From NCBI RefSeq assembly GCF_001542775.1, contig NZ_CP014145.1, forward strand, positions 1,736,001 through 1,800,000: 64,000 nt of DNA, written 5' to 3'. The notes beneath the pieces were generated by a model. That model saw only the letters and a program-made list of their open reading frames with translations, made no database searches and was not told where the DNA came from. Numbering within the stretch: the stretch's first letter is position 1; each line of letters opens with the position of its first letter. The DNA comes from Microterricola viridarii. GTDB taxonomy: Bacteria; Actinomycetota; Actinomycetes; Actinomycetales; Microbacteriaceae. This document shows, piece by piece, positions 11,678 to 20,906 of the stretch. The translations under genes and the position numbers were made by a program.

Positions 11678-12360
11678 CCGACATCCGAGTATTGATCGCG
11701 GACGACCAGGCACTCATCCGCACCGGGCTGGCCATGGTGTTGGGCGCCGCGCCCGGCATCGAGGTGGTCGGTGAGGCCTCCGACGGCATCGAGGCGGTCG
11801 CTCTCGCCGCCGTGCTGTCCCCCGACATCGTGCTGATGGACGTGCAGATGCCGCGCATGGACGGTTTGGAGGCGACCAGGGCGATCACCGCGGCCAGTGG
11901 TGGTAGCCGGGTGATCATCCTCACCACCTTCGACATCGACGCCTACGCGTTCGGCGGGCTGGAGGCCGGCGCGAGCGGGTTCCTGCTGAAGGACTCCGAG
12001 AGCGACGACATCCTCGCGGCCGTGCGCGCCGTCGCCGCCGGCGACGCCGTGCTGGCACCCCGGGTCACCTCCGAGCTGCTCCGCCGCTACGGCGAGCTGA
12101 AACAGGTGCCGGATGTCGCGGCCGAGGCGCGGCGGGATTCCGAGCGGCGCGCGGCGCTCGAACGCCTGCAGGCGCTCACCGACCGCGAGCGCGAGGTGTT
12201 CGACGCACTCGTGCTCGGGCTCTCGAACGCCGAGATCGCCCAACAGCTGTGGCTCTCCGAATCCACCGTGAAGACCCATGTTGGCCGCATCCTGCAGAAA
12301 CTCGGCATGCGCGACCGCGTGCAGGCCGTCGTCTTCGCCTTCCGCAGCGGCGTCATCTAA
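11674..12360 (+). CDS. NarL/FixJ-family response regulator
   Basis: A 228-residue response regulator with an N-terminal receiver (acidic DD at 10-11, phospho-acceptor aspartate near 55 in IVLMDVQMP, lysine in LLKDSES) and a C-terminal LuxR-type helix-turn-helix (LTDREREVFDALVLGLSNAE then STVKTHVGRIL). The linker has about 20 extra charged residues (EARRDSERRAALE). ATGA overlap with the kinase marks it as the cognate partner. It probably controls the pump operon and perhaps the hydrolase gene that follows 79 bases later. Confidence 0.94.
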   Translation: MTDIRVLIADDQALIRTGLAMVLGAAPGIEVVGEASDGIEAVALAAVLSPDIVLMDVQMPRMDGLEATRAITAASGGSRVIILTTFDIDAYAFGGLEAGASGFLLKDSESDDILAAVRAVAAGDAVLAPRVTSELLRRYGELKQVPDVAAEARRDSERRAALERLQALTDREREVFDALVLGLSNAEIAQQLWLSESTVKTHVGRILQKLGMRDRVQAVVFAFRSGVI

Positions 12361-12439
12361 CCCCCGCACTTCTCCCTCCCTGCCGGTGAGCCCACGAGGC
12401 CCCCACCGGTGCCTTTTCCCACCCAAAAATTGGAAGAAA

Positions 12440-13447
12440 ATGAAGAAAATCATCAAAGTCCCTCTCATCACGATCGGTGCGATCGTCGGCGTCGTCGCGC
12501 TCACACTGGCCACGACAACCATCGTGAACGCCGTCGCGACGAGCAACGAGGCGCAGAACCTGCCCCGCTACGGCCAGCTCGTGCCCGTCGACGGCAAACA
12601 GATGAACGTGCTGATCAGCGGTGAGGGCGAGGAGACGATCGTGCTGCTGCCCGGCTTCGGCACGGCGGCCCCCGCTCTGGACTTCCAGCCCCTGATCACC
12701 GAGCTCGAGTCGAGCTATCGTGTGGTCGCGGTCGAGCCGTTCGGCTACGGCCTGAGCGACCAGACCGAGAAGGCCCGCACCACCGAGAACATCGTGAGCG
12801 AGGTGCACGAGGCGCTGCAGACGCTCGACATCGACCGATACACCCTGATGGGCCACTCCATCGCTGGCATCTACGGCATCGCCTACGCGAACACCTACCG
12901 CGATGAGGTCACCGCGTTCGTGGGGATCGACAGCAGCGTTCCCGAGCAGCCGGGCATGGACGAAGAGCTCCCCCTCAACACGATCAATGCCCTCCAGACG
13001 CTCGGACTCCTGCGCGTGCTGAACTCGCTCAACGACCCCTACGACGGCCTTCCCTTTGACGAGGAGACCAAGGGGCAGATGTTGGTCCTCTCCTCCCAGA
13101 ACTCGCTCTCCCCCACATACCTGAGCGAGGCGGAGCACATCGGATCCAACTTCGGCGCCGCCCTCGGCACCACATTCCCGCATGACCTGCCTGTGCTGCT
13201 CTTCGCGCAGGCCGACAGCCCCGACATTCCCACGTGGGCCGAACTGCACGAGAAGCAGGCGGCGAGCGTCGACAACGGCGAGGTCATCTTCCTCGACGGC
13301 GGGCACTACCTGCACCACACGCTGTCGAAAGAGATCGCCAGGGACACGGCGCGGTTCCTGTCTGAGCTGCCCGATGCTCCCGCTGGCGCGTCGGCATCCG
13401 GCATCGACGTCGCCGAGTACGCAGCGACCCCGGCAGCCACCCCGTAA
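12440..13447 (+). CDS. Membrane-anchored alpha/beta hydrolase
   Basis: A 335-residue alpha/beta hydrolase with an N-terminal lysine-rich start and a single hydrophobic segment (about residues 7-28), so it is probably anchored outside the membrane or secreted. The nucleophile serine is in MGHSIAGIYG (near 137) and the histidine in DGGHYLHH near the end of the domain. A Pro/Ala-rich tail follows. GGAAG sits close to ATG 12440; the frame extends upstream through the response regulator end, but the N-terminal signal supports this start. The start region is noticeably AT-rich compared with its surroundings. Substrate unknown; it may belong to the pump/two-component operon. Confidence 0.82.
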   Translation: MKKIIKVPLITIGAIVGVVALTLATTTIVNAVATSNEAQNLPRYGQLVPVDGKQMNVLISGEGEETIVLLPGFGTAAPALDFQPLITELESSYRVVAVEPFGYGLSDQTEKARTTENIVSEVHEALQTLDIDRYTLMGHSIAGIYGIAYANTYRDEVTAFVGIDSSVPEQPGMDEELPLNTINALQTLGLLRVLNSLNDPYDGLPFDEETKGQMLVLSSQNSLSPTYLSEAEHIGSNFGAALGTTFPHDLPVLLFAQADSPDIPTWAELHEKQAASVDNGEVIFLDGGHYLHHTLSKEIARDTARFLSELPDAPAGASASGIDVAEYAATPAATP

Positions 13448-13467
13448 ACCTCGCGCGCCGCGTTCCG

Positions 13468-13499
13468 CGTGCCCGCGGCCTCCCCCGGCGGCGGGCACG
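13468..13499. terminator. Hairpin after membrane hydrolase
   Basis: CGTGCCCGC (13468-13476) pairs perfectly with GCGGGCACG (13491-13499), 9 bp, 20 bases after the stop codon at 13447. There is no T-run. It is a plausible end of the RND/two-component operon. Confidence 0.45.
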
Positions 13500-13591
13500 T
13501 GGCTTTCTCGGCGCCAAGCCATGCCGGGCATCACCGGGTCCGGGGCGACCAGCCTGACCGTGCGTGGGCGCCCGACGCCCGCCCCAGGTGG

Positions 13592-14089
13592 TCAGCCGAG
13601 GGGAAGCTCGAGCTCATACCAGGTGCCCGGCTGACCGCCGAGACTCGCCGGCTCCGCGGGGCCTGCCGGAACGAAACCGGCGTTCGCCAGCACCTTCTGG
13701 GATGCGAGATTCCCGTCGGCGGTTACCGCCCGCAACGCACGGATGCCGTGTGAGGCCGCCGCCAGCAGGCAGATCTCGCGCACGGCTGCGCTGGCCACGC
13801 CGCGGCCGGCAGCGCGCTCGGCGACACGGTACCCCAGCTCTGCGCTGTCAGCATCGACGAAGACGAGGTTGAAGCGCCCCAGGATCGTGCCGTCATCCGC
13901 GATCAGCACGTAGTAGGCGCCGACACCGGCAGCGTGCTCCGCCAGCAACGCGTCGTGCCTGTCGGCGAACGCATCGAAGTAGGCCTCCCCGCGGTCCGGC
14001 ACCGATGCGGCGAAGTAGGAGCGGTTCTCCCGTTCGAAGGCGAGGATTTCCGAGGCGTGATCTGCGCGCAACGGCTGCATGGTGGGCAT
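13592..14089 (-). CDS. GNAT acetyltransferase (RimJ/RimL type)
   Basis: A 165-residue N-acetyltransferase resembling the RimJ/RimL branch that acetylates protein N-termini or small amines with acetyl-CoA. Visible: LGRFNLVFVDADSAELGYRV of the central sheet, the acetyl-CoA loop RAAGRGVASAAVREIC, and the C-terminal block NLASQKVLANAGFVPAGP typical of the family. The start is uncertain: ATG 14089 or ATG 14080; neither has a strong ribosome site. Substrate unknown. Confidence 0.85.
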   Translation of the reverse strand: MPTMQPLRADHASEILAFERENRSYFAASVPDRGEAYFDAFADRHDALLAEHAAGVGAYYVLIADDGTILGRFNLVFVDADSAELGYRVAERAAGRGVASAAVREICLLAAASHGIRALRAVTADGNLASQKVLANAGFVPAGPAEPASLGGQPGTWYELELPLG

Positions 14090-14127
14090 GATCCGATGCT
14101 ACCCAGCTGAGGGCCACTGCTCGTCGG

Positions 14128-14736
14128 TCAGCTGGCGCGCAGCCCCAGCCGGTACCACTGTGGGGAGGTGCGGTCCATCGGCCACCCCAGGCCGGCCGTC
14201 GGCGCCGGCCAGGCCGCCAGCATCTCCCACCCGGGGAGGGCGTCCTCTATCTCGTCGCGTGAAACCCCCTCGATCATCGACCGGAACCGCGTCCATCCGA
14301 AGGCGAACATGAGCAGCGTCGCGCCCGGGTTCGCGAGCGCTGTGACGCTGCACCCCATGGCCTCGCGCTGCTCGGCGCCCAACCCCTGGAAGCAGCCGAT
14401 GTCGACGAACAGGTCGAATCTGCCGAGGCCCGCCTCCTCAAGTTCTGTGACATCACCGATGACGTAGCGGATGCCGGCATCGCCACGTCGCTGCGCACCG
14501 GCGATCGCCTCGGGCGCGGCGTCGACGCCCACGGCATCCCAGCCCAGCCGTGCCAGCTCAGGCGTGTACGTTCCGCGGCCGCAGCCCAGGTCAAGGGCCC
14601 GGCCCGGAGGCTCGGCGCGACCCTCCAGCTCCTGCTGGAAGACCTCGGCAACCGCCGTGCCCGACACCTGCGCGTACCGTTCCCAGGGGGTGACACGTCG
14701 CCCATAACGGCGGTACGCCGAGGAATAGTTCACCAT
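14128..14736 (-). CDS. SAM-dependent methyltransferase, class I
   Basis: A 202-residue methyltransferase with the Rossmann SAM motif ALDLGCGRGTYTPELARLGW (motif I), an acidic VGVDAAPEAI (motif II), and FDLFVDIGCFQGL in the motif IV/V area. It resembles small-molecule methyltransferases of the UbiE/thiopurine group. An ATG 13 codons further upstream (14775) is possible, but GGAGG is placed 10 bases before ATG 14736. It lies 38 bases downstream of nothing co-directional except the acetyltransferase that follows, so the two could be co-transcribed. Substrate unknown. Confidence 0.82.
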   Translation of the reverse strand: MVNYSSAYRRYGRRVTPWERYAQVSGTAVAEVFQQELEGRAEPPGRALDLGCGRGTYTPELARLGWDAVGVDAAPEAIAGAQRRGDAGIRYVIGDVTELEEAGLGRFDLFVDIGCFQGLGAEQREAMGCSVTALANPGATLLMFAFGWTRFRSMIEGVSRDEIEDALPGWEMLAAWPAPTAGLGWPMDRTSPQWYRLGLRAS

Positions 14737-14927
14737 GCTCTTCGCCCCTCCACCCGGGAGTTTCTGTTGCTGCACGCACTGGGACCAGTATCGAACGGCG
14801 ATCGCACCCCCGCCAGCGCAGCACGGCGAGGTTCAGTGCTGACCCTGACATCTCCCGTGCCCCAACGCGCGGCAGCGCGAACGCGTCCCCGACCTCTGCA
14901 GATTCGCTCGCTGACTACACTGGTCCG

Positions 14928-15527
14928 ATGCTCTCCGCGGCCGACGCCCTCCCCCATCGCCCCCGCCGAGTCGCCGTGGCAGGGGTCTCCGGCACGGGAA
15001 AGACGACGCTCGCCGCGCGCATCGCCGTCGTCACCGGCGGCACGCACACCGAGATCGACGCCCTCTTCCACGGCCCCGACTGGGTGCCCCGGCCCGAGTT
15101 CCTTGACGACGTCCTCACCTTCACGGCGACGGAGTCCTGGACGACCGAGTGGCAGTACGACGCCGCCCGCCCGATCCTGAGCGAGCGCGCCGACCTGCTC
15201 GTCTGGCTCGACCTCCCGTTCGCACGGGTGACGCTTCCCCGTGTCGTGCGCCGCACGATCACGCGACGGGCACGGCGCGAACCGCTGTGGAACGGCAACG
15301 TCGAACCGCCGCTGTGGACGATCTTCACCGATCCGGAGCACATCATCCGCTGGGCGATCTCGACCAGGCGAAGATATCGCCAGAGCATTCCCGAACTCGA
15401 GGGCTTGCACCCGCAGCTGGTGATCGTGCGGCTGCGCTCGCAACGCGAAGCCGAGCACTGGCTGGCGACGATTCTGCCGGATGCCGTCCATGCCGGGGAC
15501 GGGCGGCCGGCGCCCGCGCCCCGCTGA
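14928..15527 (+). CDS. P-loop kinase, topology-modulation/adenylate-kinase-like
   Basis: A 199-residue P-loop protein with Walker A GVSGTGKTTLAARI (about 19-32), an acidic TEIDALFHGPDWVPRP segment as in 'topology modulation' FlaR-like kinases, DLLVWLDLPF as the Walker B strand, and an arginine-rich lid (VVRRTITRRARREPLWNGN). These are probably small-molecule kinases; substrates are not established. No clear ribosome site precedes ATG 14928. It converges on the DUF1801 gene with only 6 bases between stops. Confidence 0.8.
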   Translation: MLSAADALPHRPRRVAVAGVSGTGKTTLAARIAVVTGGTHTEIDALFHGPDWVPRPEFLDDVLTFTATESWTTEWQYDAARPILSERADLLVWLDLPFARVTLPRVVRRTITRRARREPLWNGNVEPPLWTIFTDPEHIIRWAISTRRRYRQSIPELEGLHPQLVIVRLRSQREAEHWLATILPDAVHAGDGRPAPAPR

Positions 15528-15533
15528 GCGCTC

Positions 15534-15974
15534 TTAGCTGACGCCTGCTGCCTTGCGGACGTACTCGGTGATCGTCTTCTCCGTCTTCGGCGTCAGCGCG
15601 AGCACGGCAAAAGAGGTGACCCAGAGATCTCCGTCATCGAGTTGAGCCGACTCCTCGAAGCCGAGGGTCGCGTAGCGGCTGGTGAACTTTGAGGCCGGCT
15701 TGAAGAACACGACGACCTTGCCGTCCGCGTCGGCGTACGACGGGAAGCCGTACCAGGTCTTCGGGAACAGGTGTGGCGCGACCTCGGTGACGATCCGGTC
15801 GATCCCCTCGGCGAGGGCGCGGTCCTCGTTCGGCAGTGCCGCGATCGCCTCGCGGATGGCCTGCTCCCCCGCGGCGCGCGTCTTGCCTGCCTTCGCCTCC
15901 GCGCGCAGCTCTGCGGCGCGGTTCTTGACGGCCTCGCGCTCGTCAGCGGAGAGTCCTGCGGTTTTCTCAGCCAT
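15534..15974 (-). CDS. DUF1801 protein
   Basis: A 146-residue cytosolic protein with the DUF1801/YdhG-like fold: IDRIVTEVAPHLFPKTWYGF then ADGKVVVFFKPASKFTSRYATLGF. The family is widespread and small and its function is unsettled (an iron-chaperone role has been proposed for some members). The N-terminal 45 residues are an Ala/Lys/Glu-rich helix. AAGGAG lies 8 bases before ATG 15974, so the start is well supported. Confidence 0.8.
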   Translation of the reverse strand: MAEKTAGLSADEREAVKNRAAELRAEAKAGKTRAAGEQAIREAIAALPNEDRALAEGIDRIVTEVAPHLFPKTWYGFPSYADADGKVVVFFKPASKFTSRYATLGFEESAQLDDGDLWVTSFAVLALTPKTEKTITEYVRKAAGVS

Positions 15975-16276
15975 GTGATGCTCCTTCTGCGATGAGTTCT
16001 GTTCGGTAGCCGTTGCGGCCTAGGAACACGTTACGGCTCGCTACCCGGGCGCGCTTCTCGAATCCTGCCCGATTCCAGCGGCGTGTTCGATTGCGCGTTA
16101 GAAAGGTGCGTCGTCGGGGTAGAGGATCCAGCGGCGGAGCGCGGCGCTCGGATGCCGTTGCGTCGGGTCCAGCAGCGGCGGCGTGCGATCGACCGTGTCG
16201 GTGAGAACTCGGCCAGGCACGCATCCAGCACCGGGTCGAACCCTGCCGGTGAGGGCGGCGCCTGGGCGGCCGCACC
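15975..16276. other. 302-base gap with one short open remnant
   Basis: Apart from the ribosome site of the DUF1801 gene and the leftward reading frame described at 16098-16220, I see no gene, RNA or clear promoter. The GC-rich sequence carries several accidental open frames on both strands. Confidence 0.5.
16098..16220 (-). pseudogene. Possible gene fragment, about 40 codons
   Basis: Read leftward, this stretch gives a protein-like tail (TDTVDRTPPLLDPTQRHPSA then LRRWILYPDDAPF and a TAA stop). A GTG at 16220 could start it, but no ribosome site is seen and the same frame stays open back to the ABC1 kinase stop. It may be the C-terminus of a decayed gene or a genuine micro-protein; I do not recognise the family. 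Confidence 0.2.
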
Positions 16277-17989
<1,713 letters not shown>

Positions 17990-17994
17990 CCTCG

Positions 17995-18540
17995 TCAGTC
18001 CTGCGCGAGGATCGAGTAGAGCCGGCGGCGGGCCTCGACGAGCACGGTGACCGCCTGCTGCACCTGCTCCGGAGTGCCGGTGCGGCCCACTTGGGCTGCT
18101 GCCTGGGCGAGTTCGACACCCGCCTTGGGCAGGGCGCCGAACCCGGGGGCGTCCGTCGACCCCGTCGCGCCCCACGGCGCAGATGCCCCAGCGGCGTCGG
18201 CCTCGGCCCGCCCCGCCTCGGTGAGTGCGTAGATCTTGCGGCCGTTCGCCTCCTCCGCGGCGATGAGCCCCTCATCCGAGAGCAGCTGCAGCGTCGGGTA
18301 CACAGAGCCGGCGCTGGGCTTCCAGCTGCCGCCGCTGCGATCCTCGACCTCACGGATGATCTGGTAGCCGTGCATGGGCTGCTCGGCGAGCAGCGCCAAT
18401 ACCGCCGCCCGCACGTCTCCGCGCCCCACACGTGAGCCGGCGCGCTTCTCGAACGTCGAGCGCAATTGCTCCATCACCTGCCAGATACCGTCGCCGGGAT
18501 TGCCGCCGCCGAATCCGCCGGCCGGGAATGATCCACCCAT
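17995..18540 (-). CDS. PadR-family transcriptional regulator
   Basis: A 181-residue PadR regulator: a glycine-rich N-terminus, then a winged helix with RAAVLALLAEQPMHGYQIIR and SAGSVYPTLQLLSDEGLI, and a C-terminal helical dimer arm (QVQQAVTVLVEARRRLYSIL). GGAGGAGG precedes ATG 18540. It is followed immediately by the ABC1 kinase gene, probably as one transcript. The promoter contains a TATCGTT direct repeat that could be the PadR site. Confidence 0.92.
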   Translation of the reverse strand: MGGSFPAGGFGGGNPGDGIWQVMEQLRSTFEKRAGSRVGRGDVRAAVLALLAEQPMHGYQIIREVEDRSGGSWKPSAGSVYPTLQLLSDEGLIAAEEANGRKIYALTEAGRAEADAAGASAPWGATGSTDAPGFGALPKAGVELAQAAAQVGRTGTPEQVQQAVTVLVEARRRLYSILAQD

Positions 18541-18563
18541 GATGACCTCCTCCGTGAAACGTG

Positions 18564-18580
18564 AACGATACTCAACGATA
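18564..18580. promoter_or_regulatory. Direct repeat in the padR promoter
   Basis: AACGATA occurs at 18564-18570 and again at 18574-18580, one helical turn apart and 24 bases before the padR start. A PadR autoregulatory site is plausible but unproven. Confidence 0.35.
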
Positions 18581-18697
18581 TGTCTCGATTCGGCTGAGCG
18601 ATAGGGCTGTCAGGGTCTTCTAAACACTCTCCGTCATCACCCCGTTCCCGCGGTAAATTCGATGGGGTTGCGCGAACCGCATGTCACGGCTCCCGCC

Positions 18698-18789
18698 GCA
18701 CACTTGAGCATGACCACGCCGCACACCCGAGCATGACCACGCAGCACACTTGAGCATGACCACGCCGCACACCCGAGCATGACCACGAC
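18698..18789. repeat. Four 23-bp tandem repeats upstream of the oxidase gene
   Basis: Four head-to-tail 23-base units (18698-18720, 18721-18743, 18744-18766, 18767-18789) share GCACAC-NN-GAGCATGACCACG. Units 1 and 3 carry TT and units 2 and 4 carry CC at the variable pair, so the array looks like a duplicated 46-base block. It ends 15 bases before the start codon of the oxidase gene at 18805. Confidence 0.9.
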
Positions 18790-18804
18790 GACAGGACCCA
18801 CACC

Positions 18805-19962
18805 ATGACGGAACGACTCGACACGATCGTGCTCGGCGGCGGCGCGATGGGATCGGCGACGGCCTGGGCGCTCGCCCAGCGCGGCCGCGCCGTGACCCTG
18901 CTCGAGCGTTTCGATCCCGGGCACCACTTCGGCGCATCGCACGGGGCCACTCGCAACTTCAGCCTCGGCTACGCGAACACCACCTACCTCGACATGCTCA
19001 CCGAGGCGCTCCCGCTCTGGGACGAGATCGAACAGCAGAGTGGCGAGAAGCTCTTCGCCCACACCGGCGTCGTGAACCACGGCCCCGACCGGAGCTACCC
19101 CGGCGTGCACGCGGCACTCAGCGCGGCCGGGCTCGAGTCGGAGTTCCTGCCGCTGGAGGAGGCGCACGAGCGGTGGGGCGGCATCCGTTTCGACAGCCAG
19201 GTGCTGTACACACCGCAAGGCGGCCAGCTCAACGCGGATGCCACGCTCCCCGCGCTGCAGCGGCTCGCGGCCGAGCGGGGCGCGATCGTGCGCCACCGCA
19301 GCCGGGTGCTGTCGATCCGCGTGCTGGGCGATGACGATGTCGTCGTGGAGGTGCAGACGGCCGACGGCATCGAGGTGCTGCACGCGCGCACCCTCGTCGT
19401 CACCGCGGGCGCCTGGACAAGCAAACTGCTCGACGGCGTCATTGGCCTGCCGCGTCTCAGCGTCACCCAGGAGCAGCCGGCCCACTTCGCAGTGGCCGAC
19501 ACCGAGGCGGTCTGGCCCGGCTTCAACCACCGCTTCACGCCCGGCGACCCCGGTTACGACTACTGGTGCTCTGCGATCTACGGCATGCTCACCCCCGGCG
19601 AGGGCGTGAAGGCCGGCTGGCACGCCGTCGGGCCGCTGACCGACCCGGATGCCCGGACGTTCACGCCGGAACCCGGCCAACTCGCCGCCCTGCAGCGCTA
19701 CGCGCGGGACTGGCTGCCCGGCGTCGACGCCGACTCGCTCGTCGACGTCAGCTGCACCTACACGCTGACCGCCGACGAGAACTTCGTGCTCGACCGGATC
19801 GGGCCCATCGTCGTCGGGGCGGGCTTCTCTGGCCACGGCTTCAAGTTCGTGCCGGTTGTCGGGCGCATCCTGGCCGATCTGGTGACGGGCGATGGCGCGG
19901 CGCCCGCCCTGTTCGCGGCGAACCGCACGACGGCGGGCTCGCTCTTCAAGATCACGGGTTAG
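18805..19962 (+). CDS. Monomeric sarcosine oxidase/N-methyltryptophan oxidase family enzyme
   Basis: A 385-residue FAD-dependent amine oxidase that resembles monomeric sarcosine oxidase and SolA, demethylating N-methyl amino acids with O2 to give formaldehyde and H2O2. FAD-binding IVLGGGAMGSATAWALAQRG is at 8-27 and SHGATRNF near 45-52 matches the family. The cysteine in SCTYTLTADENFVLD corresponds to the covalent flavin attachment site, and GFSGHGFKFVPVVGRILADL closes the flavin domain. Length is normal. The leader contains a 23-bp tandem repeat. Actual substrate (sarcosine, N-methyltryptophan or another secondary amine) is undetermined. It stands alone, convergent with the siderophore operon. 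Confidence 0.88.
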   Translation: MTERLDTIVLGGGAMGSATAWALAQRGRAVTLLERFDPGHHFGASHGATRNFSLGYANTTYLDMLTEALPLWDEIEQQSGEKLFAHTGVVNHGPDRSYPGVHAALSAAGLESEFLPLEEAHERWGGIRFDSQVLYTPQGGQLNADATLPALQRLAAERGAIVRHRSRVLSIRVLGDDDVVVEVQTADGIEVLHARTLVVTAGAWTSKLLDGVIGLPRLSVTQEQPAHFAVADTEAVWPGFNHRFTPGDPGYDYWCSAIYGMLTPGEGVKAGWHAVGPLTDPDARTFTPEPGQLAALQRYARDWLPGVDADSLVDVSCTYTLTADENFVLDRIGPIVVGAGFSGHGFKFVPVVGRILADLVTGDGAAPALFAANRTTAGSLFKITG

Positions 19963-19975
19963 CCGGCCCGAACGC

Positions 19976-19998
19976 GCGGGAGGGCGGTGCTCTCCCGC
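19976..19998. terminator. Hairpin between convergent oxidase and siderophore operon
   Basis: GCGGGAG (19976-19982) pairs with CTCCCGC (19992-19998) in the gap between the two converging genes. The stem is 7 bp and no T-run follows. Confidence 0.4.
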
Positions 19999-20015
19999 CC
20001 CTGCAGCCCCCGCCG

Positions 20016-20906
20016 TCAGAGTCCGAGCTGGTCCAGGCGCGACTCGAAACGGAGCTGGGTGTCTTCAGGCTCGTCGTCGCGCGCGTCCGACCAGATCGCA
20101 TCGAGCTCGCGCTGAACCTCCGGCGGCAGCGCGGCGTACTTCGAATCCCAGTTCTCGATCGGGCTCCAGTAGCAGACCACCTTGAACTGCGCGGCGGGCA
20201 AGCCCAGCTCTTTGCGCAGGTATTTGCGCACGTCGCGGAGCGCCACGGTCTCCCCGGCGACCCAGACGTACCCCTCGTCCAGCGGGAGCCGCTCGTCGAC
20301 GATGCTGCGCACGATGCGGCCCAGCGTGCTCGGCCCGGTGCCGTTGCCGCCGAGCACCCACGTGATCTCGACGCCCTCGCCGCTGGCGATGGCAATCCGG
20401 TCGCTCTCGTCGGTGATCTCGACAACGATGCGCGTGCGGATGCCCTCGGCCACCCGTGTTGCGATGCGCGCGACAGCGGGGAGCCCGGTGAGATCGGTCA
20501 CGAGCACCTGCCAGCTGGTCTGCGGCGGGGGCGCGTACAGCCCGGTCGGCGAGTTCAGGCCGATCACGTGCCCCGGCTCAGCGGCCGCCGCCCACGGGCC
20601 GGCGATACCGGCGCTGTGGAGCACGAAGTCGATGTCGACTTCGCCCACGTCTGGGCGCACCCCGCTGATCGTGTAGGTGCGCATCGGGGCTGTTGGCGCT
20701 CCCTCCGGCGATGCCCACCAGTCCCCGTCCGGCACCGGCAGTGAGACATCCGTCGGGTCGTCGCCGTGCGGGAAGAACACCCGCACGTACTCGTCGCCGA
20801 TGCCGGTGCTGAGGAAGTCGGTGACGCCGGCCCCGCCGAGTGTCACCCGACGGAGCACGGGAGTGAGCGGGATCGTCCTGCAGACGATGCCACGGTGGAT
20901 TTTCAT
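20016..20906 (-). CDS. Siderophore-interacting FAD reductase (SIP family)
   Basis: A 296-residue SIP/ViuB-type flavoprotein that reduces ferric siderophores in the cytosol to release Fe(II). An FAD domain has TPVLRRVTLGG and the FAD-binding MRTYTISGVR followed by GEVDIDFVLH. A NAD(P)H domain carries WVAGETVALRDVRKYLRKEL, typical of SIP. GAGAGGA precedes ATG 20906; the upstream extension of the frame lies in the ABC gene. The start overlaps the stop of the upstream ABC gene by 4 bases. It is the last gene of the operon, so import and reduction are produced together, much as IrtA fuses a SIP domain to an ABC subunit in mycobacteria. Confidence 0.92.
   Translation of the reverse strand: MKIHRGIVCRTIPLTPVLRRVTLGGAGVTDFLSTGIGDEYVRVFFPHGDDPTDVSLPVPDGDWWASPEGAPTAPMRTYTISGVRPDVGEVDIDFVLHSAGIAGPWAAAAEPGHVIGLNSPTGLYAPPPQTSWQVLVTDLTGLPAVARIATRVAEGIRTRIVVEITDESDRIAIASGEGVEITWVLGGNGTGPSTLGRIVRSIVDERLPLDEGYVWVAGETVALRDVRKYLRKELGLPAAQFKVVCYWSPIENWDSKYAALPPEVQRELDAIWSDARDDEPEDTQLRFESRLDQLGL

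Noticed and set aside
16225..16260. tRNA T-arm-like sequence around GGGTCGAACCC
   Set aside because: The loop length is wrong and no acceptor, D or anticodon stems can be paired around it.
18698..18789. CRISPR array
   Set aside because: The 23-bp units are directly adjacent without spacers and no cas gene is near.
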